A stretch of 64,000 nucleotides of DNA. Source: Cryptomeria japonica. Its lineage: Eukaryota > Streptophyta > Pinopsida > Cupressales > Cupressaceae. Below, in pieces: positions 1 through 10,914 of the stretch; the stretch's first letter is position 1, and each line of letters begins with the position of its first letter. The notes beneath the pieces were generated by a model. The model searched no databases and was not told the origin of the DNA. It saw nothing but the letters and a program-made list of their open reading frames with translations. Position numbers and translations under genes: made by a program. The stretch spans positions 482,887,900 through 482,951,899 of the forward strand of contig NC_081406.1 in the NCBI RefSeq assembly GCF_030272615.1, given 5' to 3'.

Positions 1-880
1 TTGGACCCATACACCAAAGAAAAAGGTGTAGCCCCAGTAGGTATTCTGATACTTATTCTATAAGCCCATAATGCAGGATTGAGTTGTAGATGCCAATCGT
101 TCCTAGATTTGTTTACTGTTATGTGTAAGATAGTCAACAGGTTTTTGTTAGATGCCTTAGCTTGTCCATTACCTTGAGGGTAATATACGGATGACCAGTG
201 TTGTTTAATTTTGAATTTCTCACAGAGCTCGTCTGGATCTTTATTCTTGAATTATCCTCCATTGTCAATCATGATGGATGAAGGTATCCCATACCTGCAG
301 ATGATATAGTTAAGGATGAACAGAGCTACTTGTTTACCGGTTGCTTTGATGAGAGGAACTGCTTCTACCCACTTAGTGAAATACTCAGTGGCAGTTAGGA
401 TAAACTTGTGTCTGTTGGATGATGCAGGATATATTTGACCAGTGAGATCAAAGGCCCATTGTTGAAAAGGCCAATGTGTAATGAAGGGTATGAGATCCCT
501 TGCTGGAGCATGTATGAGATTCCCATGTAGCTGACACTTCTCACAAGTTTTAGAAAACTTTATAGCATCCTTCTCCATGTCTAGCCAGTAGTAGCCAGCC
601 CTTAGCAATTTTCAAGCTAAATTTAGACCATTAGAATAAGATCCACAAATACCTTCCTGGACTTCCGATAATGCATGTTTAGACTCTTCACTTTCTATAA
701 ACCTAAGTAATGTACCGTCCAAACCTCGCCTAAACAAATCTTTAGCAATGATGACGTACCATGAAGCATTTCAAGTTAGGTTCCTTTTCTCATTACGGGT
801 AAGGTTTTTAGGGATAATTTGGTCACGCAGATAAGAGTAAATGTGGTTGTAGCGGGATGACTTGTGTCCAATAATAGAAC
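1..880 (-). pseudogene. Tat-1 integrase (partial, inactivated)
   Basis: The DNA-joining enzyme of Tat-1, truncated by the window edge. In minus-strand order there is the zinc-binding region, where the two usual histidines are replaced (EVQEGICGSY) while the CEKCQ cysteines remain, then the RAGYYW motif, the first catalytic Asp (AFDLTG), the second (MIDNGG) and the third-acid region. The third catalytic residue should be Glu in GQAEAS but reads Lys (GQAKAS, about position 120). Stops occur near 251 and near 610. Loss of both zinc-finger histidines and of the catalytic Glu means it could not integrate DNA even if translated. The family assignment is secure from the motif series. Confidence 0.88.
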
Positions 881-887
881 AGGCTAT

Positions 888-1430
888 CTAGGACTCGGGA
901 GAATCATAGGCAAGGTAATGTAACTCTTCCACCAGGAATTCAAAGGGAAAATTAGACTCTTGTAACTCTGGTATGGATGCTAAGGCGGTCATAGAATCTG
1001 CTTCTTTGTTTGCAGATCTAGGAATCTGCTGGAATGAAACAAAAGTAAAATATTTCTTGAGATCATCCACCATTCTCTTATAAGGCATTAGTTTCTCATC
1101 TCGATTCTGATATGTATCATTGATTTGATTGATGATTACCTAAGAGTCTCCATAGATTTGTAATTATAGAACCTTCCATTTGATAGCCAGCTTGATCTCA
1201 TTTACCAGAGCTTCATACTCTGCAATGTTGTTTTGTGCAAGGGAAAATAATCTTGTAAGCCTTTGGGATTCAATATTTTTAAGGAGTAATAAATAGTATT
1301 CCAGCACCGAAACCATGTTGATTGAAAGACCCATCAAAGATCATCTTCCAGGATTATTTAGTAATGTGCATTATTTATTCATCTAGAAATTCTATATGTA
1401 GTGGTTGAGTGTCTTCAAGTGGAGCATCAG
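888..1430 (-). pseudogene. Tat-1 second (plant-type) RNase H domain
   Basis: Between the gypsy RNase H and integrase lies a second RNase H-like domain. Its motifs, in minus-strand order, are FDGSFN with GAGI, then NNIAEYEAL, then IYGDS, and a tail with IPRSANKEAD (about 1010). These match the Asp, Glu and Asp positions of plant-type RNase H, and the tail Asp corresponds to the fourth acid. A second RNase H in this position is characteristic of Tat-lineage Ty3/gypsy elements and is thought to assist removal of the RNA strand in reverse transcription. Two in-frame stops flank the GDS motif near 1140-1170. The domain is otherwise recognisable throughout. Confidence 0.8.
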
Positions 1431-2025
1431 CAAGTTAATCCACAATTACCTTTCCTTTGATGGATTTTTGTTCCACATATTCAATATCAAACTTTGTAAG
1501 AACCATGACCCATTTTGCCAATCTTCTTGTAAGTGTTGCTTTGCTGAGAAGATATTTGAGCAGATCAATGTTAGCTACTAGCTTTATGGAATGTGCTAAC
1601 ATGTAGTGTCTCAATTTTTGTGATGCAAAGACCAATGTCAAGCATGCTTTTTCTATTATAGTGTAGTTCATTTCATAAGACACCAATGTTTTGCTGATGT
1701 AATTGTAGACATCTAAAAATGGTCAACGCTTGTGGAGTCATACTTTAACATTTGCACATTGCCTTATTTTAGGGTTCTTGCATCGCATTAACATTTCTTC
1801 TATGTTGTGCATTTGGTCTTTATCATTTGCGAGCATCGAGTCCTTCTTCTACATTCCTCATTTTTCTCACTTTCGAATTAGGTCTTGTCGATAGCAATCT
1901 TCAGTCATGATTTTGGTCAATCTTATCCTGTCACATCATGGTGCATGCTCATTTATCATCATTTTGGACATCATCAATCCTAATCAATGATAGAATTAGG
2001 GTTTTTGTCCTCTTGTCAATCTCGT

Positions 2026-2166
2026 CATTTTGTGATCGATTCGTCATCGATCCTTGTCCTTGTCAGCCTTGTCATTTTGCGATCGATTCGTCATCGATCC
2101 TTGTCCTTGTCAATCTTGTCATTTTGCGATTGATTCGTCATCGATCCTTGTCCTTTTCAATCATGT
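2026..2166 (+). repeat. Three 47-bp tandem repeats in the solo LTR
   Basis: Copies start at 2026, 2073 and 2120. Each begins CATTTTG, contains CGTCATCGATCC and is rich in TTGTC. They lie upstream of the TATA box, in the U3 position where LTR enhancers usually sit. The small open frames over this stretch are a by-product of the repeats. Confidence 0.85.
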
Positions 2167-2700
2167 CAATTTGGATCGATTAGTCATTGTTCCTCGTCAA
2201 TTGGCGCCTATCAATTTGATCTCCTTGTCAATCCTGGTTAATTTGTCATTGATTTTTGTCAACCAATCTCAATCATTTATCAACATTGGTCCTTTGTCAA
2301 TCAGAATCATGATCGAACCTACATTAATTTCTTGTTGTCTTGACCTAATTCCTTGTCCTCTTATTTCTAGGGTTTAATAATTTTTTCACTTAATCCTTTT
2401 CTTCTTCTTTGTGGGTTAAATAAATCTATTTATTTAGTCCTAGGTCTCTTTCATGAATTAATTAATGGATGAAAACCTATTAATTAATTCACCTAATTTC
2501 TATTTCATCTTTTTCCTCAATTTTCTAATTTGCTAATTTCTCCTAATTCCTAATTTCTATTTCAATCTTGTCATAATTTGTCATAATTTGTCATACACCT
2601 TGCATAGAAATTGTCATACATTTGTCATAATTTTGCCATTCTTGATTTGAATTTCCTTTCAAATCTCTTCATGCTAATCTTGTCCTCTCTCCAATTTGTC

Positions 2701-2707
2701 TATAAAT
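2701..2707 (+). promoter_or_regulatory. TATA box of the solo LTR
   Basis: TATAAAT follows a U3-like region with tandem repeats and precedes about 330 bp that would be R/U5. This is the usual layout of an LTR promoter. No transcript evidence can be seen from sequence alone. Confidence 0.5.
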
Positions 2708-4263
2708 TGGATGAATTTCTTCAACGAAAGGAGAAGATTAATCAATCAATCACATTTTCAAGTAACCTTATGCTATGAATTTCATCTCTTAACAACTTGC
2801 TTTCCACTTGCATTTTGCACTTGTAGGTGAGATCAACATCAAATTTGAAGGTGAAAGAAGAACAATGGAGCCACATGAAGGAGATATCTGCGTCGGTTTG
2901 CTTCGATTTCATTTGATTTGAATATCTTGTCTTTATGTCTTCATTTATTGGATTAGGATTGCTTTCATAGCAGCTTTAGGTTTTGTGGTTGTCCTAATTG
3001 CTATTGTTTTGATGATTTTCAATTTCCTGATCTCCAGTAATATATAGCTCTCTCTTTTTTATTTTCATCCTATTGTGCCAGAAGTGTCCCCAATGATGAC
3101 TCAGTAGCTTATATGTATAAGATCAATGGTTTACCCTAAATTGGTGGCATAAATATTGGTGGATTGGACATGTATTCTTTGATTTTCTAAAGGTGCTATT
3201 CACATTCCTGATCCTAGTTGTATATTACTCCTTTCCTCAATACTTTTGTGAAAGGTTGAGCTTTGTCTCCTAGCTAAGAAATAAAGTGTCTGATTGATTG
3301 GAGACGTCCCTGTAAACTTCTCATTTGACTGATGTTCTTCAGAGGTGGCATTTCCATTATATCTTGGACCCTCTCAGGATCAACCTCTATTCCCTTCTTT
3401 GAAATGATGGAGCCAAGCAATTTCCCTGATGTTACCCCGAATGCACACTTTTTTGGATTTAACTGGAGTTTGAATTTTTCCATTCTATCTAGTATAAGAC
3501 CTAGCTCTTGAATATGTGTGGATCTCTTGATAGTCTTTACTAAGGTGTCATCAACATATTCTTCCATATTCTTATGCATCATATCATGAAAGATAGCAGT
3601 TACCACTCTTTGGTAAGTTGCTCCTGCGTTCTTTAGCCCAAATGGCATGACATTCTAGCAAAAGGTTCCCCATGCACAGGTGAAAGTTGTCTTTTCTTGA
3701 TCCCTAGGAGCTATTTTGATTTGATTATAACTAGATAATCCATCCATTAGTGAGTACATCTCATATCCAGGAGTCATATCGACTATCATATCAATGTTTG
3801 GAAATGGAAAGACGTCCTTCGGACAAGCTTTGTTGAGATCTCTGAAGTCTGTGCAAACCCTAATAGATTTGTCTACCTTTGACATAGTTACTATTTTTGA
3901 AATCCATTCCACATAGTCTATAGCTCTGATAAATCTATCTTTTAGAAGTTTTTCTAGCTTAGCCTTGACTAGAAGTGCCACATGAGGGTGCATCTTACAG
4001 AGTTTTTTCTTGACTGGTTTAACTCTTGGTGTGATAGAAAGATGGTGCATGATAAGATCAAGATCCAGGCCTGGCATATCAGAGTACATCCATGCAAACT
4101 TGATCTTCTTTTTTGAAAAGAGATGAGTGAAATCTTTCAATTCTTCTACTGATAGTGATTGAGCTAATTGAATGATCTGTGGTATCTCTTGACTCCCAAT
4201 ATTCACTGGTTGAGTTGGCTCAATCAATATAGAAGATCTTTCCTCAAAATGACTTGGCAATAT

Positions 4264-5322
4264 TGTTAGGTCCTAGAGATAACTGAGGGGGGGGGGGGGG
4301 GTGAATCAGTTGTCAAATAAATTCAAACTAAAAAAAACTTAACCAACCTTAATGCTTAATACCAGTAAACCAAACTTTATGCCGGTAGATAGTTTATCAG
4401 TTAATTGCAGTACTAGTAAAGATTAATGCATGAAACACAAAGACAATAACATCCACACCACATAACACCAATATTTGTATGTGGAAACCCTGTAAGGGGA
4501 AAAACCATAGTGGGAAACCTTACCCACAATTAGATGATACTACTGTAGATAGTATGTGTATACAAATGGGGTCTGCACATGCAGAAAGGCCAAGCACCTA
4601 GAGCTCATTGCTCAAACACAAATAGGAGTCACACTGACTACAATTGGATGGTTAAATCCAATAATGATGTACTGCTCAAAATAGCATCTTCATATGCTGG
4701 ATTCAGTACCGGTGTAGTTCTGATTACCTTCACAAAAACCTTCCTTCAACCTTCAAATGATGTATGCATGTATAGCTCTACTTATTCTCGCATATACCGA
4801 ATTACAATCCTTCTCACATTCACATTTTTGATCTTACAAATAAGATCTTACATATATACCATAACCTAAGACCAATTTTAGTAGGTCATCTCTAAAAGAT
4901 ATTACAATAAAATCAATTACAAATAAAACAATATTCGATGCATGATGCTGGCCCAATGCATTTACAATAACAACAAAATCATCTCCATAGTGTGTCATGC
5001 TGATCTGGAATAGATAAGCTTGTCTGTGCTTATCCTGGACCTATTTGCCGGTAACAACAAATATGTAAACTCGAATATACCAATGAATAAATCTTCAAGA
5101 CAAAGTGTCCAACTGATGTCTTCGACATAACCAAGTGTTTCCCATATCATTCCAAGTGCCAGTGAACAATATATCCTTTCGGTGTACCAGATACCGGTGA
5201 TTGTGCATAAGTCACTTTGCTTGCCGATGAACATTGCCAATTCTCCGAGTGCCAGAGTTGATAAGTGTTAATAGGTGTTCACATCAATGAAAAACCATAT
5301 CAACATATCCAAAATACCAACA
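4264..5322 (-). repeat. Copia-1 3' LTR
   Basis: It begins TGTTAGGTCC and ends ATACCAACA on the plus strand and aligns along its whole length with 9853-10914. A run of 15 G (4287-4301) lies near its terminus. It includes the block with GGGGTCTGCACATGCAG (about 4569) and TAGAGCTCATTGCTC shared with other copia LTRs in this window. Confidence 0.93.
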
Positions 5323-5346
5323 ATACCCCCCTTTGGCATTGATGGC
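5323..5346 (-). other. Copia-1 polypurine tract
   Basis: Read on the minus strand the bases next to the 3' LTR are GCCAAAGGGGGGTAT. This is a purine run of the kind that primes plus-strand synthesis, directly abutting the LTR. The same tract, AAAGGGGGAGAT, precedes the 3' LTRs of Copia-3, Novel-1 and Novel-2. Confidence 0.8.
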
Positions 5347-5697
5347 AACACAAGATGGAAAAACCATCAAAGTGCCAAAACAGAAATGCCAAATACCAAA
5401 AACCAACAATCTCCCAAAAAGAGATCAAAACCAAAAATCAAAATTCAGGTACAAAGAGTAATCAACCTCTCCCAAAAAATAACAATCTCTCCCCCTAGGA
5501 GTAACATGTGTTTTTCCATATCAATCTCTCCCCCTTTGACATCAAATGCCAAAGCAATACAAAAACCAAGTTCAAATACAAAATATGAACTTATTTAGTA
5601 TACCAACTACTCCCCCTGAGAAGTAGCTCACCTCATCAAAAGCTGGAGTAAAAGATTTCTCTATTAGTTCTATCAGTTGATGACAAACATCAACCGT

Positions 5698-7156
5698 CTA
5701 AGTTTCTACTGGTGGGGGTATGACCCCAATCTGAACTTTGAGATATTCAAAAGTCTCCTTAGGCAAAGGCTTAGTGAAAATATCTGCAATCTGCTCTTTA
5801 GTATTCACATAAACTAGTTTTACTTCTTTTGCTTCAACATTCTCCTTTAGAAAATTCAGTTTGATAGAAACATGTTTAGTTTTAGAATGTAGTACCGGAT
5901 TCTTCGATATATCAATTGTTGCAGTGTTATCACAATATATAGTTATAGGTTCCTTGCATTTTACCTTTATGTCCTTCAACATTTGCTTAATCCATAATAC
6001 TTGTGTACAGTTAGTTGTTGCTGCAACATATTCTAATTCTGATGTTGATAAAGATGTGCAACTTTGTTTCTTACTCAACTAAGAAATTAATCTGCTTTCA
6101 AGAAAAAATACTCCGCCGGTGGTGCTTTTTCTATCATCTACATCTCTTGCCCAATTTGCATCTGTGTATGCACATAATTCAAAGTTTTCATCTCTAGGAT
6201 ACCATAAGCCAAGATCTGTAGTGCCTTGTAAGTACTGGAAAATCCTTTTTACTGTTGATTCATGATTTTCTCTAGGATTACTCTGAAATCTTGAAACAAT
6301 ACATACTTCATTCGTAATATCAGGTCTTGTTTGTGTTAAATACAATAAACCTCCTATCATAGATTTGTACCTAGTCAGATTAATAGGTGTAGATTCATCC
6401 CTTAGTGATAATTTTTCATTTGTAGTCATAGGTGTGCTTACCAGTTTAGAGTTTTCCATCCCAAATTTCTTTAGTAACTCCTTCAAGTACTTAGATTGAC
6501 TCAATAATATACCTTTCTCAGTTTGTGAAATATGCAATCCTAAAAAGAATTTTATCTCTCCAATCATAGACATTTCAAATTCTTGTTGCATTTCAATAGA
6601 AAAGTCTTTGCATAATCCATCTTCTCCTCCAAAGATTATATCATCAACAAAAACTTCTATAACCAAGATGTCATCACTAGTCACTTTATAGTATAAATTG
6701 TTGTCAGCATTACATTTAGAAAAACCAATCTTCAAAAGATATTTATCCAATCTAGCATACCAAGCTCTTGGAGCTTGCTTCAACCCATACAAAGTTTTCC
6801 TTAACCTGCAAATCATATCTTTGTTATCTGTCAAAGAAAATCCATTAGGTTGCTCAATGTAAACTTCTTCTTCAAGATCTCCATTTAGAAATGCACATTT
6901 AATATCCATTTGATATACTTTGTAGTTCTTGTGTGCTGCAAAAGCCAAGAATAATCAGACTGCCTCAATTCTAACTACTAGTGCAAAGGTTTCATTATAA
7001 TCAGTTCCTTCTTTCTGAGAATATCCCTTACACCCTAGTCTTGCTTTATTTTTTATTACCTTACCATCTTCATTAAGTTTGTTTCTGAATACCCATTTTG
7101 TTCCAATTACATTTTTGTCTTTAGGTCAGGGAACTAATGTCCATGTGTTATTCTTT
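5698..7156 (-). pseudogene. Copia-1 reverse transcriptase and RNase H
   Basis: Copies element RNA into DNA and removes the RNA. The RT segment (6079-7156) has EAVRLFLAF-like N-terminal remains with a stop, then [40 protein letters not shown], the active site FVDDIIFGG with both Asp present, and LTQTRPDI. RNase H (5698-6078) has the SELEYVA Glu, IYCDN Asp, HSKTKHVSIK and the closing IFTKPLP. One stop near 6079 divides RT from RNase H, and a stop near 6958 breaks the RT start. About 350 bp between RNase H and the polypurine tract are noncoding, rich in CTCTCCCCCT tracts. Confidence 0.92.
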
Positions 7157-8454
7157 TCAATTTGTTCTAATTCTTCTTCCATAGCTTTGATCCAGTGTTT
7201 CACATGCCTCATTAATTGATGTTGGTTCAATTTGAGAAATAAGACATACCTCTTCATTTTCCAGTCTTCCTCTTGTCATAACTCCTTGATATTTGTTCCC
7301 AATTATCTGATTTTTAGAGTGGTTCAATCTTACATACCGGGGTGTCTTTGTTTGCTGTGGTTCTTCAATCACACTGGAATTTTCAGATGATACCGGTGTA
7401 ACTGGATCTTCATTATGTATCGGTGTGTTCAATGTAGGTTCATTTTCCAGTATCTCTATTGTCAGTTCAGAGTCTATATACCTTGAAGTTCTTCTTAACT
7501 ATTCATCAATTTTCACATTTGTACTCTCAACAATTTTCTGCAATCTTTTGTTAAAACATCTATATGCCTTGCTCTTAGATGAATAACCAAGAAATATTCC
7601 TTCATCACTTCTAGGATCAAATTTGCCAATATACTCATCTCTTCTAATATAGCATTTAATTCTAAATATTCTAAAATATTTAAGAGTAGGAGTAATACCA
7701 AACCATAGTTCATGAGGGGTCTTACCAGTTTCACCTTTGATGTGAACTTTGTTGAATGTATAGATGGTTGTGCTAACTGCTTCTCTCCAATACACATGTG
7801 GTAAATTTGCTTCAGATAACATACTTCTTGCTGCATCCAATATAGTTCTATTTTTCCTTTCAACAACTCCATTCTCCTATGGTGTCCGAGGTGCTGATAG
7901 TTGTCTTCTAATTCCATTCACTTCATAGAATGTATTAAAGTCCTTAGATGTGAATTCACCTCCTTGATCTGATCTTAAACATTTGATTTTCTTACCGGTT
8001 TCATTTTCAACCATTGCTTTGAATAGTTTGAACTTTCCAACTGCTTTTGATTTTTCTCTGAGAAAAATAACCCAACACATTCTAGAATAATCATCAATAA
8101 TTAGCATGAAATATCTATCACCTTGTAAGCTTTTAGAATACAATCAGTGTGAATTAAATCAAGAGCATGATTGGATTTTTCTGGAATACTTTTCAAATAT
8201 GCTCTAACTTGTTTTCCAATTTGACATTCCTTACATACTGGATTGTGAGGTTTAACAATCTTAGGTAAATCTCTAACTGCTTTAGTTGTACTGATTTTCA
8301 CAATGCAATCAAAATTTACATGATAGAGTCTCTTATGCCATAGCCAACTTTCATCAATATGTGCAATCAAGCATGTATTTTCATTGTTATTCAAATGAAA
8401 GATATTACCTCTAGTTTGATTACCGGTTGCAATTTCCAAACCAGTTCTGTTCAT
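7157..8454 (-). pseudogene. Copia-1 integrase and linker to RT
   Basis: In minus order: the GAG-pre-integrase/zinc region (LWHKRLYHVNFDCI, CKECQIGKQ, 8101-8454); the core with the first catalytic Asp (LIHTD), IDDYSRMCWVIFLREKS, the second Asp (LRSDQGGEF) and the Glu in NGVVERKN; the C-terminal domain GKTPHELWFG and FDPRSDEGIFLGYS (7499-7840); and an acidic, variable linker (7157-7432). A frameshift after HTD (near 8130) and a stop in the Gln position before ENGVVER (near 7879) inactivate it. All three catalytic acids can still be read, unlike in the other integrases of this window. Confidence 0.9.
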
Positions 8455-9838
8455 AATTTTGCATTTTCCATTCTTGAATTGTAACTAAAATCCTTTTTCA
8501 ACTAATTGACCAACACTCAAAAGATTATGCTTACCATCAAGAGATATAGTACCTTTTCCTTTGATCAAACAAGCTTTATCATCTCCAAATCTTACTAGAC
8601 CTCCATTATATTCTTGAAAAGACAACAATTTACCTTTATCACCAGTCATATGACGTGAAGATCCTGAATCAATGATCCATTCATCCATAACTTCAACTTT
8701 AGCTGCTAGGGCCTACTCTACTGGTTGAATAGTAGGTGTCGGTTGATCTTCTGTTATAGCAACAAAAACCCATCCATTGTCTGTCGAATCCTCATCAGAA
8801 TCATTAGTGAGTCCTTCATCAGCAAGATAACAAGACTTGTCTTTATTCTTCTTAAATCTATATCTCTAATATTTAGGGTTAGGTTTGTATGTTCTTCTAG
8901 CTTCTTCTCTCAATCTAGAATGTCTATCAGGGCATCTTGAATCCATATGATCAATCTTATTACAGTTAAAACATTTAAAGGGTGCTTTGCCTTCATACTT
9001 ACTTCCAACTGGACCTTTAGGCATTTTCCTTGCAAATAGTGCTTCAAGTTCTTCAAGTTGTTCATTTTCTCTCCTTCTTTCTTCAAGTTCTCTTGCATAA
9101 AAGGCTTTCCAATCAAACTTGTCAAATGATGGTGTAGATAATGTTGATGCCTTAAAAGCTAAACTTATCTTTATAGTAGCAACAGGACCAAATTCCTCAA
9201 TTTCAAAAACTGAAAGTTTTCCAATGAATGTGTCCCTAGTTACTGATGTATTAGGCATTGTTCTTAACTCATTTATAGAAGTAAATTTCATTTTGTATGT
9301 TGGTGGAAATCATCTTAAAACTTTTGAAACAATTTCATCTTCAATTAAGGTTCCTCCACAACATTTAATACCCAAAACAATTTCATTAACTCTTTCCATA
9401 AAAGCAGAAATCCTTTCATCTTCTTCCATTTTTAGATTTTCGTACCTGACCCAGAAGCTTTCAAGTTTTTCAATTTTTACTGTGGAATCTCCTTCATTCA
9501 ATGTTTCCAAATGGTCCCATATAGCTTTAGCAGTAGACTTATCTGATAATCCCATGATTTTCTGATCTGATAATGCGCTCAAAAGTGCTTCCCTTGCTTT
9601 GCAATCATTTTCCTCATCTTTTCCTAAGGTAGGTGGATTAGGCTGACTTTGAGTAGGAGTAGTATAGCCATTCTTTGTAACATCCTAGATGTCCTTTCCA
9701 ATGTAATTTAGATGTTTCTCCATCCTGATCTTCCATATGCCATAGTTGGTTCCATTAAGTTTAGGATTGTCCTTCCTGAAATAGTTAGTAGACATTGGAT
9801 CTCCTCAAGCTATTAAACTTTTGCAAAAAGAGGACTAG
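8455..9838 (-). pseudogene. Copia-1 gag and protease
   Basis: Gag (from about 9800 down to 8866) holds the capsid-type region with IWDHLETLNEGDSTV, FWVRYENLKMEEDERI and ERVNEIV, followed by one CCHC zinc knuckle, CFNCNKIDHMDSRCPD (about 8960-9000). Protease (8485-8688) carries WIIDSGSSRHMTGDK, with the DSG active-site triad, then the flap region. Stops near 8865 and 8700 and a frameshift between 9291 and 9310 break the frame. The start lies about 40 bp inside the 5' LTR boundary after the primer site. Confidence 0.88.
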
Positions 9839-9850
9839 GCTCTGATACCA
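9839..9850 (-). other. Copia-1 primer binding site (initiator Met tRNA)
   Basis: The minus strand reads TGGTATCAGAGC two bases inside the 5' LTR. This is the standard complement of the plant initiator methionine tRNA 3' end, used to prime minus-strand DNA. Confidence 0.93.
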
Positions 9851-9852
9851 AT

Positions 9853-10914
9853 TGCTAGGTCCCAAAGACAACTGAGAGGGGGGGAGGGGGGGGTTAATCA
9901 GTTGTCAAATAAATTCAAACCAAAAACAACTTAACCAACCTTAATTCTTAATACCGATAAACCAAACTTTATGTCGATAGACAGTTTATAAGTTAATTGC
10001 AGTATCGGTAAAGATTAATGCATGAAATAGAAAGACAATAACATCCACAACACATAACACCAATATTTATACATGGAAACCTTGTAAGGGGAAAAACCAT
10101 GGTGGGAAACCTTACCCACAATCAGATGATACTACTGCAGATAGTATGTGTATACAAATGGGGTCTGCACATGCAGAAAGGCCAAGCTAGGTGAGCTCAT
10201 TGCTCACACACAAATAGGAGTCACACTAACTACAATTGGATGGTTAAATCCAATAATGATGTACTACTCAAAATAGCATCTTCATATGCTGGATTTAGTA
10301 CCGGTGTAGTTTTTATTCCCTTCACAAAAACCTTCCTTCAACCTTCAAATGATGTTTGCATGTATAGCTCTGCTTATTCTTGCATATACCAAATTATAAT
10401 CCTTCTCACATTCACATTTTTAATCTTACAAATAAGATCTTACATATATACCATAACCTAAGACCAATTTTAGTAGGTCGGCTCTAAAAGATATTACAAT
10501 AAACTCAATTACAAATAAAACAATATCCGATGCATGATGTCGGCTCAATGCATTTACAATAACAAAAAAATCATCTCCATAGCGAGTCGTGCTGATCTGG
10601 AATAGATAAGCTTGTCAGTGCTTATCCTGGACCTATTTGTCGATAACAGCAAATATGTAAACTTGAATATACCAATGAATAAATCTTCAATACAAAGTTT
10701 CCAAATGATGTCTTTGACATAACCAAGTGTTTCCCATATCATTCCAAGTGCCGGTGAAAAATATATCCTGCCAGTGTACCAGATACCAGTGACTGTGCAT
10801 AAGTCACTTTGCTTGCCGGTGAACATTCCCAATTCTCCAAGTGCCAAAGTTGATAAGTGTTAATAGGTGTTGACATTAATGACAAACCATATCAACATAT
10901 CCAAAATACCAACA
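9853..10914 (-). repeat. Copia-1 5' LTR
   Basis: It starts TGCTAGGTCC (first bases changed from TGTTAGG) and ends ATACCAACA on the plus strand. It pairs with 4264-5322 and is 3 bp longer. It abuts the primer site on one side and Tat-1 coding sequence on the other. Confidence 0.93.

Larger units (their letters stand above)
1704..3036 (+). mobile_element. Solo LTR inserted in Tat-1 RNase H
   Basis: The sequence starts TGTAGACATC and ends GATCTCCA, giving the canonical TG...CA ends, and is flanked by a perfect 5-bp target duplication GTAAT at 1699-1703 and 3037-3041. RNase H reading of Tat-1 is contiguous across it (ERAIYY before, YISKTLVSYE after). No coding sequence lies inside. It therefore formed by recombination between the two LTRs of a full element. 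A TATA box (2701-2707) in plus orientation suggests plus is the element's sense strand. Its parent family does not match any other LTR in this window. Confidence 0.9.
1435..4263 (-). pseudogene. Tat-1 reverse transcriptase and RNase H (split by solo LTR)
   Basis: Minus-strand reading starts beside Copia-1 at 4263. RT motifs appear in order: VCTDFRDLNKACPKD, the first catalytic Asp in SLMDGLSSYNQI, MPFGLKNAGATYQR and the active-site YVDD (about 3555-3566), which is intact. The connection QPFTKVL leads to RNase H (LILYI-ATES, then VSYEMNYTIIEKACLTLVF and KYLL). A stop stands before MPFGLK where a Trp or Tyr is usual, and others occur near 3130 and 3270. The solo LTR at 1704-3036 interrupts RNase H. 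The start is lost because Copia-1 inserted just upstream; the upstream frame resumes at 10915 (EALEGEILD). Confidence 0.9.
4264..10914 (-). mobile_element. Copia-1: near-complete Ty1/copia retrotransposon
   Basis: Minus-strand order is 5' LTR (9853-10914), initiator-Met primer site, gag, protease, integrase, RT, RNase H, polypurine tract and 3' LTR (4264-5322). Integrase before RT defines Ty1/copia. The LTRs read TG...CA on the plus strand. The flanks are AATAT (4259-4263) and AGTAT (10915-10919), a 5-bp target duplication with one substitution. Removing the element joins the Tat-1 frame EILD-ILPSHFEE exactly, confirming both ends. Stops and frameshifts are scattered, but most catalytic motifs survive, so it is younger than its host. 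Confidence 0.95.

Noticed and set aside
1938-2377. Open frames of 81 and 107 codons in the solo LTR
   Set aside because: They arise from 47-bp repeats and T/C-rich DNA, lie inside an LTR and show no protein motif.
10120-10250. The conserved LTR module considered as a tRNA or small RNA gene
   Set aside because: No cloverleaf or RNA polymerase III box arrangement could be made. Its repeated occurrence at the same LTR position fits an R/U5 element.
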